From Actinomadura flavalba DSM 45200 (lineage in GTDB: Bacteria; Actinomycetota; Actinomycetes; Streptosporangiales; Streptosporangiaceae), in contig NZ_KB894097.1 of NCBI RefSeq assembly GCF_000374305.1, positions 124,001 to 188,000 of the forward strand: 64,000 bases of DNA, read 5' to 3'. Under the pieces are notes generated by a model. It saw only the letters and a program-made list of their open reading frames with translations. It was not told the DNA's origin and did no database searches. A program made the position numbers and the translations under genes. Below, piece after piece: positions 1 to 10,309 of the stretch (position 1 is its first letter; every line of letters starts with the position of its first letter).

Positions 1-1475
1 ACGCCGCCGACGCGCTCGATCGCGGCGAGGTCGGCGGCGGCGGGGCCCTTGGGGTAGCGGATGGCGGTGGGGCCGTCCTGGACGGCGACGCACTCGCGCA
101 GCAGCTCGCGCAGCCGGGCGCCGTCGCGCGGCACCGCCACGCGCAGGCCCGGGACGAGGCTGAGGATGGACAGGTCCCACATGCCGTTGTGGCTGGCGCC
201 GTCGTCGCCGGTGACGCCGGAGCGGTCCAGCGCGAACGTGACGGGCAGCCGGTGCAGCGCGACGTCCATGAGGAGCTGGTCGAACGCGCGGTTCAGGAAC
301 GTGGCGTAGAGCGCGACGACGGGATGCAGCCCGCCGAGCGCGAGCCCGGCCGCCGACGTGGCGGCGTGCTGCTCGGCGATGCCCACGTCGTAGACGCGGT
401 CGGGATACGCCTCGGCGAACGGGGCGAGGCCGACCGGGTAGAGCATGGCGGCGGTGATGCCGACGACGTCGGGCCGCTCGGCGCCGAGCGCGACCATCTC
501 GCTCCCGAACACCGACGTCCAGCTCGGCCCGCCGGACTTGACGTGGAAGCGGCCGGTGGCGGGGTCGAAGGCGCCGCCGCCGTGCATGCAGTCCTCGGTG
601 TCGTTCTCGGCGGGCGCGTAGCCCTGGCCCTTGCGGGTGATCGCGTGGACGATCACGGGCGCGCCGAAGTCGCGGGCGCGGCGCAGCGCGTCCTCGACGG
701 CCTCGGTGTCGTGGCCGTCGATGGGGCCGACGTACTTGATGCCGAGGTCTTCGAACATGGCCTGCGGGGCGAAGACGTCCTTGAGGCCCTTCTTGATGCC
801 GTGCAGCGCCTCGTAGGCGGCGTTGCCGACGACGGGCGCGCGCGGCACCGTCTTCTTGATCAGGTCGAGCGCCTGCTCGTAGCCGGGGGTGACGCGCAGG
901 CCCGCGAGGTGGCTGGCCAGGCCGCCGATCGTCGGCGAGTAGGACCGGCCGTTGTCGTTGACGACGATGATCACGGGCCGGTCGGGGCCGCCCGCGATGT
1001 TGTTCAGCGCCTCCCAGCACATGCCGCCGGTGAGCGCGCCGTCACCGACGACGGCGACGACGGAGCGGTCGCTCTCGCCGCGCACCTGGAACGCCTTGGC
1101 CAGGCCGTCGGCGTAGGACAGGGCGGTGGAGGCGTGGGAGTTCTCGATGAGGTCGTGCGGGGACTCGGCCTGGCTCGGGTAGCCGGACAGCCCGCCGCGG
1201 CGGCGCAGCTCGGTGAAGTCCTGGCGGCCGGTCAGCATCTTGTGGACGTAGGCCTGGTGGCCGGTGTCGAAGAGAATCTTGTCGTGCGGCGAGTCGAAGA
1301 CCCGGTGCAGGGCCATCGTCAGCTCGACCACGCCCAGGTTGGGCCCCAGGTGACCGCCGGTCTTGGCGACGGCCTCCACCAGGGCCTCCCGGATCTCCTC
1401 CGCGAGACGAGGCAGTTGCGTGGCGTCCAGTCGCTTGAGGTCCTCCGGACCTGTGATCGACTTCAGCAGGGTCAC
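1..1475 (-). CDS. dxs: 1-deoxy-D-xylulose-5-phosphate synthase, C-terminus cut by window edge
   Basis: Condenses pyruvate and glyceraldehyde 3-phosphate to DXP, the thiamine diphosphate-dependent first step of the MEP isoprenoid pathway. About 491 N-terminal residues are visible of a usual ~640. Seen: an N-terminus MTLLKSITGPEDL typical of the family, the TPP-binding GDGALTGGMCWEALNNI segment, and ALDRSGVTGDDGASHNGMWD at the start of the pyrimidine-binding domain. I chose the GTG at 1475 because GGAGGAG lies just upstream on the minus strand; an in-frame ATG six codons earlier (1493) overlaps that ribosome site and is less likely. It is divergent from idi with about 150 bp between them, so two isoprenoid genes share one promoter region. 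Only the truncation is odd. Confidence 0.96.
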   Translation of the reverse strand, partial: MTLLKSITGPEDLKRLDATQLPRLAEEIREALVEAVAKTGGHLGPNLGVVELTMALHRVFDSPHDKILFDTGHQAYVHKMLTGRQDFTELRRRGGLSGYPSQAESPHDLIENSHASTALSYADGLAKAFQVRGESDRSVVAVVGDGALTGGMCWEALNNIAGGPDRPVIIVVNDNGRSYSPTIGGLASHLAGLRVTPGYEQALDLIKKTVPRAPVVGNAAYEALHGIKKGLKDVFAPQAMFEDLGIKYVGPIDGHDTEAVEDALRRARDFGAPVIVHAITRKGQGYAPAENDTEDCMHGGGAFDPATGRFHVKSGGPSWTSVFGSEMVALGAERPDVVGITAAMLYPVGLAPFAEAYPDRVYDVGIAEQHAATSAAGLALGGLHPVVALYATFLNRAFDQLLMDVALHRLPVTFALDRSGVTGDDGASHNGMWDLSILSLVPGLRVAVPRDGARLRELLRECVAVQDGPTAIRYPKGPAAADLAAIERVGG

Positions 1476-1628
1476 GCGTTTCAACTCCTCCATCAGGGAT
1501 CTTGGGGTACCCCTGGTCGTCGGGCCGTTCCGAGTTTAGTCCGGTCCGGGCGGGCGAACACCCGTCGCGGACCCCGTCGGGGTCTCCGCGCATCATCCGT
1601 ACAGCAACGATTGGGGCGGGATACACAG

Positions 1629-2204
1629 ATGGGTGTCGAGGAGATCGTGCTGCTCAACGCGGCCGACGAGGCCATCGGGACGGCGCCCAAGGTCGCCAGC
1701 CATCACGCGGAGACCCCGTACCACCTCGCTTTCTCGTCCTATGTCGTCGACCCTCGGGGTCAGGTGCTCATCACCCGCAGGGCACTGGCCAAGCGGACGT
1801 TCCCCGGTGTCTGGACGGGTAGCTGCTGCGGGCACCCGGGCCCGGGCGAGGGCCTGCGCGACGCGGTCGAGCGGCGGCTGCGCGACGAGCTCGGTGTGAG
1901 CGTCGACACGGTGACGCCGGTGCTGCCCGCGTTCCGGTACCGCGCGGTCGCCGCGGACGGGACGGTCGAGTTCGAGCGCTGCCCGGTGGTGCGGGCGACG
2001 ACGTCGCGCCCGGACCTCGTCGTCAATCCGGACGAGGTCGAGGACGCGCAGTGGTGGCCGTGGGAGCGGTGCGTGGAGCTGGTGGACCGGCCCGAGGCGT
2101 CGCCCTGGTACCGGCTCCAGATGGCGGAACTGATCCCGCTGGGCCCGCCCGCGCAGTGGCCGGACGCGGGGACCGGCGGCCTTCCGCCGGCGCTCCCCTG
2201 GTGA
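1629..2204 (+). CDS. idi: Isopentenyl-diphosphate delta-isomerase, type 1
   Basis: Interconverts IPP and DMAPP, the C5 units made by the MEP pathway that dxs opens. The 191-residue product has the usual length and type 1 landmarks: the Nudix-like GSCCGHPGPGE segment holding the active-site cysteine (Cys66/Cys67) and FERCP with Glu114/Glu116, at the same numbers as in the E. coli enzyme. The ATG at 1629 follows a GGGGCGGG purine tract, and everything upstream in frame looks like antisense dxs. A hairpin terminator follows directly. Type 1 Idi needs divalent metal and not FMN. Identification is firm. Confidence 0.95.
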   Translation: MGVEEIVLLNAADEAIGTAPKVASHHAETPYHLAFSSYVVDPRGQVLITRRALAKRTFPGVWTGSCCGHPGPGEGLRDAVERRLRDELGVSVDTVTPVLPAFRYRAVAADGTVEFERCPVVRATTSRPDLVVNPDEVEDAQWWPWERCVELVDRPEASPWYRLQMAELIPLGPPAQWPDAGTGGLPPALPW

Positions 2205-2218
2205 CCGGTCCTTTCCAG

Positions 2219-2262
2219 CGCGTGCCGTCCGGGGAACTTTCCTCCGGGCGGCACGCGTTTTT
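2219..2262 (+). terminator. Intrinsic terminator of idi
   Basis: Fourteen-bp arms 2219-2232 and 2244-2257 (one G-T type mismatch) with an 11-base loop are followed by a run of five T. This is a classic factor-independent terminator 14 bases after the idi stop. Confidence 0.85.
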
Positions 2263-2719
2263 CGTGAATCCGTTCCTGGCCCGTTCCCGATTGGTCGCCT
2301 GAAATGGCACCCCGTGCCATGACCCGTTCATCCCGGCACCCGGACGCGGCCGCGTTGACGTGCTGCGACACGCGTCACAAAACAACGACAAAACCCGACA
2401 GAATGGCGGCCGGATCAGGCCAGAACCAAACGGCGGCGACGAACGTCCCCTCGTCCGCCACGCCCCTCCTCCCTGCGCGAACGCCGACAGGTGACGGCCG
2501 CATCGCTCACCGCACATGCTCCGTCCATCCACTGTTCGCCCCTTTCTCCCTTGTCGCACACGCCGTTCTCGTTAAGCTGCCGCCCCGTTGTCTCTTTTCG
2601 CTCCCGTCCTCCGCGGACCCCCGGTCCGGTCGTCTGTCGGCGCCCCCGCCCGCCGACCCCGCCTTCGGCCACCGCCCTGCTCCGGGCGACGGAAGCCTCC
2701 GAAACGCAGAGGAGAACCC
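2263..2719. other. Gene-free interval before the sortase substrate gene
   Basis: About 457 bases with no convincing ORF on either strand. It is somewhat less GC-rich than its surroundings, with A-runs near 2379-2400. A TTGACG hexamer at 2355 and TTGTCG at 2551 could be -35 elements, but no well-spaced -10 was found. Imperfect dyad TGACGTG/CACGCGTCA at 2356-2377. Most likely a long 5' region for the gene at 2720. Confidence 0.4.
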
Positions 2720-3574
2720 ATGCGCGCAGCACGACTCGCCGCGGCAGGTGCCGTGGCGGGAGCCGTTGTGCTCGGGACGGCGGGCCCCGCCTTCGCCGAC
2801 CCCACGATCTCGGCGTCGCCGAACCCGTTCACGCCGGGCCAGAAGCTCACCGTCAAGGTCACCGAGTGCCTGGAGGCCCCGACCGGTGACGCCACGGCCA
2901 TCTTCACCGCGAACCCCGCGTTCACCGGTGCGGCGGGCAAGACCTGGACGGCCGTCGCCGCGACGCGCGCCGACCTCAAGCCCGGCACGACCTACACCGT
3001 CGTCTTCAGTTGCAAGCTCGAAGGCGGCACGGCCAAGTTCTCCCTGAAGGTGAACCCCGGCAAGCCCAAGCCGACGCCCACCCCGACGCCCACGACGCCG
3101 GAGCCGCCGAAGTTCTCCTTCGGCTACGACGACGTGAAGCTCACGACCCGCAAGGTCGTGCCGGGCGGCAAGATCGGCTTCACCGTCAACTGCCCCACCG
3201 CGGTCACGATCACCGGCAACGGCTTCACGACGAAGGCGCTGGCCGTCAAGCAGACCGGCAAGGGCACGTTCAAGGCCGTCGGCGCGTTCCGCGCGGGCAC
3301 GCTGCCCAACCCGACGACCGCCACCGTCGCCTGCAAGGGCCACGGCTACGTCAAGTACAGCACCAAGCCGGGCCAGGCGATCAAGCCGAAGCCGGGCGGC
3401 AACCCGGAGATCCCGGTCGGCGCGCCCAACACCGGTGACGGCACGCTGTACGGGCACGCCGACGGCGGCTCGTCCACGGCGCTGCTCGCGGGCGGTTCCG
3501 CCGCGGGTCTGGCCGTCGTGGGCGGCGGGCTGCTGCTGCTGCGTCGTCGCTCCGCCGGACGCGAGCAGGCGTAG
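2720..3574 (+). CDS. Secreted cell-wall-anchored protein, probable sortase substrate
   Basis: 284-residue surface protein. Residues 1-27 are a Sec signal peptide ending in GPAFA before DPTIS. Two beta-rich segments follow, each with a cysteine pair, separated by a PTPTPTPTTPEPP linker. The C-terminus has the order of a sorting signal: APNTGDG, a flexible Gly/Ser stretch, a hydrophobic segment (ALLAGGSAAGLAVVGGGLLL) and an RRR tail. APNTG is a variant of LPxTG of the kind seen in actinomycetes. GGAG lies 7 bases before the ATG. The next gene is a sortase whose GTG overlaps this stop codon, so enzyme and substrate are translationally coupled. Ligand or function of the exposed part is unknown. 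Confidence 0.85.
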   Translation: MRAARLAAAGAVAGAVVLGTAGPAFADPTISASPNPFTPGQKLTVKVTECLEAPTGDATAIFTANPAFTGAAGKTWTAVAATRADLKPGTTYTVVFSCKLEGGTAKFSLKVNPGKPKPTPTPTPTTPEPPKFSFGYDDVKLTTRKVVPGGKIGFTVNCPTAVTITGNGFTTKALAVKQTGKGTFKAVGAFRAGTLPNPTTATVACKGHGYVKYSTKPGQAIKPKPGGNPEIPVGAPNTGDGTLYGHADGGSSTALLAGGSAAGLAVVGGGLLLLRRRSAGREQA

Positions 3575-4221
3575 TGGCGCGTGTGACCACACCGGCCGCC
3601 GGCCGCCGCGGCTCGCTCGCGGTGGCCGGTGTGCTGGCCGGGGGACTCCTGCTCACCGGCTGCGGCGGCGACGGCGGGAAGCCGGTCGCGGCGTCGTCGC
3701 CGGCCGTCTCGTCCCCGGCCGCGCCCGCGGCCGAACCGGTGGCGGCGGGCAAACCGCTGGACCGGTCGCCGCCGAAGACGATCCGCATCCCGAAGCTCCG
3801 GGTGGAGGCGCCGGTGTCCCGGCTGGGCCTGCGACCGGACGGCCGGATCGAGGAGCCGCCGCTGTCGCGGCCCAACCTCGCCGGTTGGTACGAGAAGGGC
3901 CCGACGCCGGGCGAGGTCGGCCCGTCGGTCGTGCTCGGGCATGTGGACGCCCACAAGAAACCGGCCGTCTTCTTCCGGCTGCGGGAGCTGAAGAAGGGGG
4001 ACCGGATCGAGATCGCCCGCCAGGACGGGTCGGTCGCGACGTTCGCCGTGCAGAAGCTGGAAAGCGTGCCGAAGAAGAAGTTCCCCGGTGAGAAGGTCTA
4101 CGCCGAGGACATCGACTACGCCTCGCTCCGGCTGGTGACCTGCGGGGGCGCGTTCGACGCGAGTACCGGCCACTACCTGGACAACACGATCGCCTACGCC
4201 AAGCTGGTCGAATCGGCTTGA
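3574..4221 (+). CDS. Class F-like sortase with lipobox signal
   Basis: 215-residue transpeptidase expected to cut the sorting signal of the upstream surface protein. The sortase barrel spans about residues 65-213, with the catalytic His in VVLGHVDAHK (His123) and the Cys in LRLVTCGG (Cys190). Two oddities are visible. The N-terminal hydrophobic segment ends LLLTGC, a good lipobox (Cys30), so the enzyme may be a lipoprotein instead of a plain membrane-anchored sortase. And there is no arginine after Cys190: the spot before DN, where I would expect Arg, is Leu202 (HYLDN). The start GTG overlaps the preceding TAG. A strong terminator follows, so the unit is bicistronic. Alternative: an inactive or altered-mechanism sortase homologue. 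Confidence 0.85.
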   Translation: MARVTTPAAGRRGSLAVAGVLAGGLLLTGCGGDGGKPVAASSPAVSSPAAPAAEPVAAGKPLDRSPPKTIRIPKLRVEAPVSRLGLRPDGRIEEPPLSRPNLAGWYEKGPTPGEVGPSVVLGHVDAHKKPAVFFRLRELKKGDRIEIARQDGSVATFAVQKLESVPKKKFPGEKVYAEDIDYASLRLVTCGGAFDASTGHYLDNTIAYAKLVESA

Positions 4222-4232
4222 TCAGGCGCGGG

Positions 4233-4266
4233 AACCGGCCGCCGGAATGATCTCCGGCGGCCGGTT
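4233..4266 (+). terminator. Hairpin terminator after sortase
   Basis: Perfect 14-bp arms at 4233-4246 and 4253-4266 with a 6-base loop, 11 bases after the sortase stop. No long T-run, as is common in GC-rich actinomycetes. Confidence 0.8.
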
Positions 4267-4395
4267 CGGCGTGTTTCGGGGCGATTGATGGGGGAAGGCG
4301 GAAGCAACGGCGCTTTCCCCGGCTTGCCGACCCCTATGGTGTGAGACATCATCTTGTGCACCAATCGTCGCTTACGCGCCCGGGAGGTGACGCGC

Positions 4396-4821
4396 ATGCG
4401 GGCCATCAGCGTCCAGCAGCCCTGGGCCTTCGCCATCGCGCGCGGTGCCAAGACGGTCTCCAACCGGCCCGAGCCGACCTCCTACCGGGGTCCGGTCCTC
4501 GTGCACGCCTCGATGCGCGTCGATCTCACCGCCTGCGACTCGGCGCTCGTCCGCTCGGCGGGCTGGGACGCCTCGGACCCGCTCGCCACGATCGGCGCCG
4601 TCATCGCCCTGGCCGAACTCACCGCCGTGTGCCCCGGATCGCCCTGCGAGTGCGGACCGTGGGCGGACGCGGGCGCGTTCCACTGGACGCTGGACGACGT
4701 GCGGCCCCTCCCCCGGCCCGTCGTCGCGCTCGGCCGCACCGACCTGTGGGAGCCGTCCGCGTCGCTCGTCACGACGATCCGGACGATGCTCGCCCCGGCC
4801 GCGCTGCGGCGCTCTCCCTGA
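4396..4821 (+). CDS. ASCH/PUA-like domain protein
   Basis: 141-residue protein with the start of an ASCH fold: ISVQQPWAFAIARGAKTVSNRP, then YRGPVLVHAS, the pattern of ASCH domains that bind RNA or modified nucleosides. The middle carries a cysteine cluster CPGSPCECG. ATG at 4396 follows GGGAGGTG at 4382; the longer in-frame start at 4354 lacks this. The last 53 bases overlap the 3' end of the convergent mug gene. Cellular role is not known; some ASCH proteins are RNA-binding and a few are amidohydrolases on N4-acetylcytidine, but no catalytic residues could be assigned here. Confidence 0.75.
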   Translation: MRAISVQQPWAFAIARGAKTVSNRPEPTSYRGPVLVHASMRVDLTACDSALVRSAGWDASDPLATIGAVIALAELTAVCPGSPCECGPWADAGAFHWTLDDVRPLPRPVVALGRTDLWEPSASLVTTIRTMLAPAALRRSP

Positions 4822-5350
4822 GCCGCGCGAACTCGGCCGCCAGCCGCTCGGGCTGCCAGCTCGCGTTGAGCCCGCTCGGATTGGGCAGCACCCACACCCG
4901 CGTCGCGCCGAACGGCTCGTCCTGCGGGCCGATCGCGGTCTTGGGGCGGCCGAACGCCGTCCGGTAGGCGGTGACGCCGCAGACGGCCAGCACGGCGGGG
5001 CGGCGCTCGTCCAGCAGCGCGCGCAGCCGCTCGCCTCCGGCGCGCAGTTCGGCGGGGGTCAGCTCGTCGGCGCGGGCGGTGGCGCGGGGGGCCAGGTTGG
5101 TGATGCCGAGGCCGAGCGCGCCCAGTTCGTCCTGCTCGGCGGGGGCGAGCAGGCGCGGGGTGAAGCCGGAGCGGTGCAGCGCGGGCCAGAAGCGGTTGCC
5201 GGGACGCGCGAAGTGGTGGCCGGTCGCCGCCGAGTACAGGCCGGGGTTGATACCGGAGAACAACACCCGGAACGGGACTCCCGGAGGCGGGAGGACGTCG
5301 GCGAGCACACGGTCGCGGGCGGCTTCCATGTCGGTCTTGGTGGGACGCAT
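4769..5350 (-). CDS. mug: G/U mismatch-specific uracil/thymine DNA glycosylase
   Basis: Base-excision repair enzyme that removes U or T opposite G. The 193-residue product has the two Mug motifs: SGINPGLYSAATGHHFA near residue 32 (catalytic Asn in GINPG) and LPNPSGLN near residue 155, plus GNRFWPALHRSGF. The gene begins at ATG 5350, whose A is also the last base of the TGA of a tiny upstream ORF, and ends overlapping the ASCH gene by 53 bases in convergent orientation. The C-terminal tail after SWQPERLAAEF is short and low in complexity. Confidence 0.93.
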   Translation of the reverse strand: MRPTKTDMEAARDRVLADVLPPPGVPFRVLFSGINPGLYSAATGHHFARPGNRFWPALHRSGFTPRLLAPAEQDELGALGLGITNLAPRATARADELTPAELRAGGERLRALLDERRPAVLAVCGVTAYRTAFGRPKTAIGPQDEPFGATRVWVLPNPSGLNASWQPERLAAEFARLRESAAARPGRASSGSS

Positions 5351-5448
5351 CAGACCAGGCTACGGACGATCAGCGCCACCGCGGACGTGGCCAGCGGCAG
5401 CAGCGCGGCGACGCCCCCCACCACCAGCACGAACTCCCATCCCGGCAT
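5350..5448 (-). CDS. Putative 32-residue membrane peptide coupled to mug
   Basis: Small ORF ATG 5448 to TGA 5350, product MPGWEFVLVVGGVAALLPLA followed by TSAVALIVRSLV. It is one hydrophobic helix with a single Arg near the end. The stop overlaps the mug start as TGATG, the signature of translational coupling. A GGAGGGAGG tract lies upstream but about 15 bases from the ATG, farther than usual. Codon use is GC3-rich like its neighbours. It may be a real microprotein or only a leader allowing mug reinitiation. Confidence 0.4.
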   Translation of the reverse strand: MPGWEFVLVVGGVAALLPLATSAVALIVRSLV

Positions 5449-5735
5449 AACGCCGGAACGTTACCTCCCTCCGTTCCCGGCCGCCCTCCCGGGGGCGGCG
5501 ACACGGTCACCGTCCGAGAATCTCCGCCAGCCCGACCTTTCTCCACCAAAGATGCCATTGGGGCGAATAGTGCAGTAAGCAATTTCCGTCCCTCGCTTCT
5601 CTGAAATGATCTGCCCGAACCTATTTCTGCAAGATTCTTGACCGATTTCGATTTCTTTTCCCGGCCACCGGGTAGACGTGCATCACGGCCGCACGGCCAC
5701 GTGAACACCAGCCGATCTCCCCCGGAAGGTCACCC

Positions 5736-6062
5736 GTGTTCCTCCTGCTCAACACCTACACCGCACCCCTCGAACGGATCGACGAACTGATCCCCGAACA
5801 CCGCGCCTGGGTCAAAGACCATTTCGCGAACGGCACGTTCCTGTTCGGCGGCAGGCGCCTCCCCCGCACGGGCGGATTCGTCGTCGCCGCCGGAGACGAC
5901 CCCGACGCCATCGCCGCGCTGCTCGCGGACGACCCGCTCGTCCGCCACGGCGTCGTGGAATGGCATCCGGTCCACGTCGAGGCGCAGTTCACCAACAGCG
6001 AGACCTGGCGGGCGCTGCTCGCCGAGGCCGGCGCCCCCACCGAGGTCGCCGATCATGCCTGA
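5736..6062 (+). CDS. YciI-like protein
   Basis: 108 residues with the YciI/dimeric alpha-beta barrel pattern: an N-terminal strand FLLLNTYTAP, the helix DELIPEHRAWVKDHFANG, FLFGGRRLPRTGGFVV, then DDPLVRHGVVEWHPV. YciI proteins are small ligand-binding or enzyme-like proteins with a conserved His/Asp pair; activity cannot be assigned. Start GTG 5736 after GGAAGG. It opens a three-gene unit with a ThiS-like and a ThiG-like gene (21-base then 1-base gaps), which ties it to sulfur transfer chemistry. The upstream 120 bases are clearly richer in A+T than the region, fitting a promoter. Confidence 0.75.
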   Translation: MFLLLNTYTAPLERIDELIPEHRAWVKDHFANGTFLFGGRRLPRTGGFVVAAGDDPDAIAALLADDPLVRHGVVEWHPVHVEAQFTNSETWRALLAEAGAPTEVADHA

Positions 6063-6083
6063 ACCCCGCACCGAAGGAGTCTC

Positions 6084-6299
6084 ATGACCGGAAGCGACAT
6101 CACCGTCCACATCAACGGCCAGCCGTTCGACCTGCCCTCCGGCAGCACGCTCGGCGACCTGGCCGACCGCCTCGACGCCCCCTGGGACCAGGTCTCGCTG
6201 GAGATCGACCACCAGATCGTCCCCCGCGACCTGTGGCCGTCGCACCGGCTGAAGGCCGGTGAGCACATCGACGTGGTGACCATCGCCCCGGGAGGCTGA
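6084..6299 (+). CDS. ThiS/MoaD-like sulfur carrier
   Basis: 71-residue beta-grasp protein ending in Gly-Gly (VTIAPGG), the C-terminus that is adenylated and converted to a thiocarboxylate in ThiS. ITVHINGQPFDLPSGSTLGD at the front and DVVTIAPGG at the end match the family. It lies one base before the ThiG-like gene, as thiS and thiG often do. No ThiF/MoeB-like activating enzyme, ThiO or ThiE is in the neighbourhood, so activation must come from elsewhere. It could serve thiazole synthesis or a dedicated sulfur-transfer path. Confidence 0.85.
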   Translation: MTGSDITVHINGQPFDLPSGSTLGDLADRLDAPWDQVSLEIDHQIVPRDLWPSHRLKAGEHIDVVTIAPGG

Positions 6300-6300
6300 C

Positions 6301-7020
6301 ATGTCCGACACCTGGCAGCTCGGCGGCGTGACGCTCGCGTCCCGGCTCATGCTCGCCCTCCCCGAGGACGCCGACCTGACGCGGCTCCCCCAGATCCTCC
6401 GCGCGAGCGGCACCGAGATCGTCACCGCGCGCACCGACCGCGTCGGCCCCGACGACGACGACCTGCTGCTCGGCACCCTGCGCGACAGCGCCGTCCACGT
6501 CCTGCCCAACACCGAGGGCGCCCACGACGCGGCGGGCGCCGTCCAGGCCGCGCTGCACGGCGCCGAACTCGTCGGCCGCCGCTGGGTGAAGCTCATCATC
6601 AGCGACGACCCCGACCACCACGTCCCCAAGGCCGACGAGATCCTCGTCGCCGCCCGCGAGCTGGTGCGGCTCGGCTTCGAGGTCGCCCCGCTCATCCCCG
6701 ACGATCCGGGCCTCGCACAGGCCCTCGCCGACCTGGGCTGCGCGGCCGTCATGCCGCAGGGCTCACCGGTCGGGTCCGGGCAGGGCATCGCCAACCCGCT
6801 CAAGTTCGAGATCATGATCGACCGGCTCGACGTGCCGATCATCGTCGGCGCGGGCATCGGGACGGCCGCCGACACCGTCCGCGCGCTGGAGATCGGGTGC
6901 GACGGCGTCGCGTCGGCCAAGGTCGTCTTCGGCGCGAGCGACCCCGTCGCCGCCGCGCGGACGCTCGGCGACGCCGTCGCCACCGGGCGCCGCGCCCATC
7001 TGCACCTGGCCGGTTCCTGA
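6301..7020 (+). CDS. Divergent ThiG-family thiazole synthase homologue
   Basis: 239-residue TIM-barrel protein. Family features kept: LPNTEG near residue 70, WVKL with Lys97 at the place of the B. subtilis imine-forming Lys96, DLGCAAVMPQGSPVGSG near 144-160, and IVGAGIGTAAD. Features lost or changed against ordinary ThiG: the N-terminal LGTG phosphate-side motif reads LMLALPEDA, and the late GVLLNTAI segment reads GVASAKVVF. It is shorter than usual (about 255-265). The partner ThiS-like gene ends one base upstream. The enzyme may make the thiamine thiazole or act, like BexX of thiosugar pathways, on another sugar phosphate; sequence alone does not decide. Confidence 0.75.
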   Translation: MSDTWQLGGVTLASRLMLALPEDADLTRLPQILRASGTEIVTARTDRVGPDDDDLLLGTLRDSAVHVLPNTEGAHDAAGAVQAALHGAELVGRRWVKLIISDDPDHHVPKADEILVAARELVRLGFEVAPLIPDDPGLAQALADLGCAAVMPQGSPVGSGQGIANPLKFEIMIDRLDVPIIVGAGIGTAADTVRALEIGCDGVASAKVVFGASDPVAAARTLGDAVATGRRAHLHLAGS

Positions 7021-7034
7021 CGCGGGAACGCGGA

Positions 7035-7064
7035 CGGGCCGCCCTCCCGTGGGAGAGCGGCCCG
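7035..7064. terminator. Bidirectional hairpin between thiG-like gene and acnA
   Basis: Stem CGGGCCGC/GCGGCCCG extended by CTCCC/GGGAG lies between two convergent genes ending at 7020 and 7080. It can serve both strands. Confidence 0.75.
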
Positions 7065-7079
7065 TACGGCGGGTGCCGG

Positions 7080-9848
<2,769 letters not shown>

Positions 9849-10024
9849 GGACTCCTCCTCCGTCACCACCGCGCGGCCCGGTCCGGGACATGACGGCGCG
9901 GCGTACACCCAACTTGTCGTTCAGCGACCCCGCGTCGAACCCGGGTCCCGGGGGGACGTCCTCCGGGCCACGAGCGGGGCTCTTCTCTTAGGCATCCTGC
10001 CCTAGTCAGAACCCTTGCCTGGAC

Positions 10025-10043
10025 TCAGGCTCGCCTAACTTCC
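10025..10043. promoter_or_regulatory. Weak DmdR/IdeR-like iron box upstream of acnA
   Basis: TCAGGCTCGCCTAACTTCC matches 13 of 19 positions of the iron-box consensus TTAGGTTAGSCTAACCTAA, about 180 bases before the acnA start. Control of aconitase by iron regulators is known in actinobacteria, but a 13/19 match could be chance. Confidence 0.3.
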
Positions 10044-10054
10044 GCAGGATTTCT

Positions 10055-10093
10055 CTTGATGTCAAGCTATCTCTGATTTATCTCGACATCAAG
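10055..10093. promoter_or_regulatory. Two tandem dyads in the acnA/DUF1707 intergenic region
   Basis: CTTGATGTCAAG at 10055-10066 is a perfect dyad with a two-base centre. CTCGACATCAAG at 10082-10093 is the same dyad with one mismatch. Centres are 27 bases apart in an A+T-richer patch of a GC-rich gap, as expected of a repressor operator pair. The gap 9849-10309 holds no gene. Confidence 0.6.
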
Positions 10094-10253
10094 TTACCTG
10101 CCGATCCGGCCCGTCACGGCTGCGCACCGGGCCAGAACTCTTTCCGTTCGCCTGCCCCTTCCAGCCCACCACCGGGGCGCGCGCGGCCGGACCCCGTCCT
10201 GGCGAAAACGCGGCAACGTCCTTCTTGACCGGGGCTACCGCCGATCGCTCGAC

Positions 10254-10275
10254 CGATATATCGTTGCGATATCGC
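10254..10275. promoter_or_regulatory. Double palindrome upstream of DUF1707 gene
   Basis: CGATATATCG (10254-10263) and GCGATATCGC (10266-10275), both perfect palindromes two bases apart, lie 35 bases before the start codon. The overall dyad and A+T content suggest a repressor operator overlapping the promoter. The regulator is not identified. Confidence 0.6.
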
Positions 10276-10309
10276 GAACGCTCATCAGACGATCCCGGAA
10301 GGACCCGTT

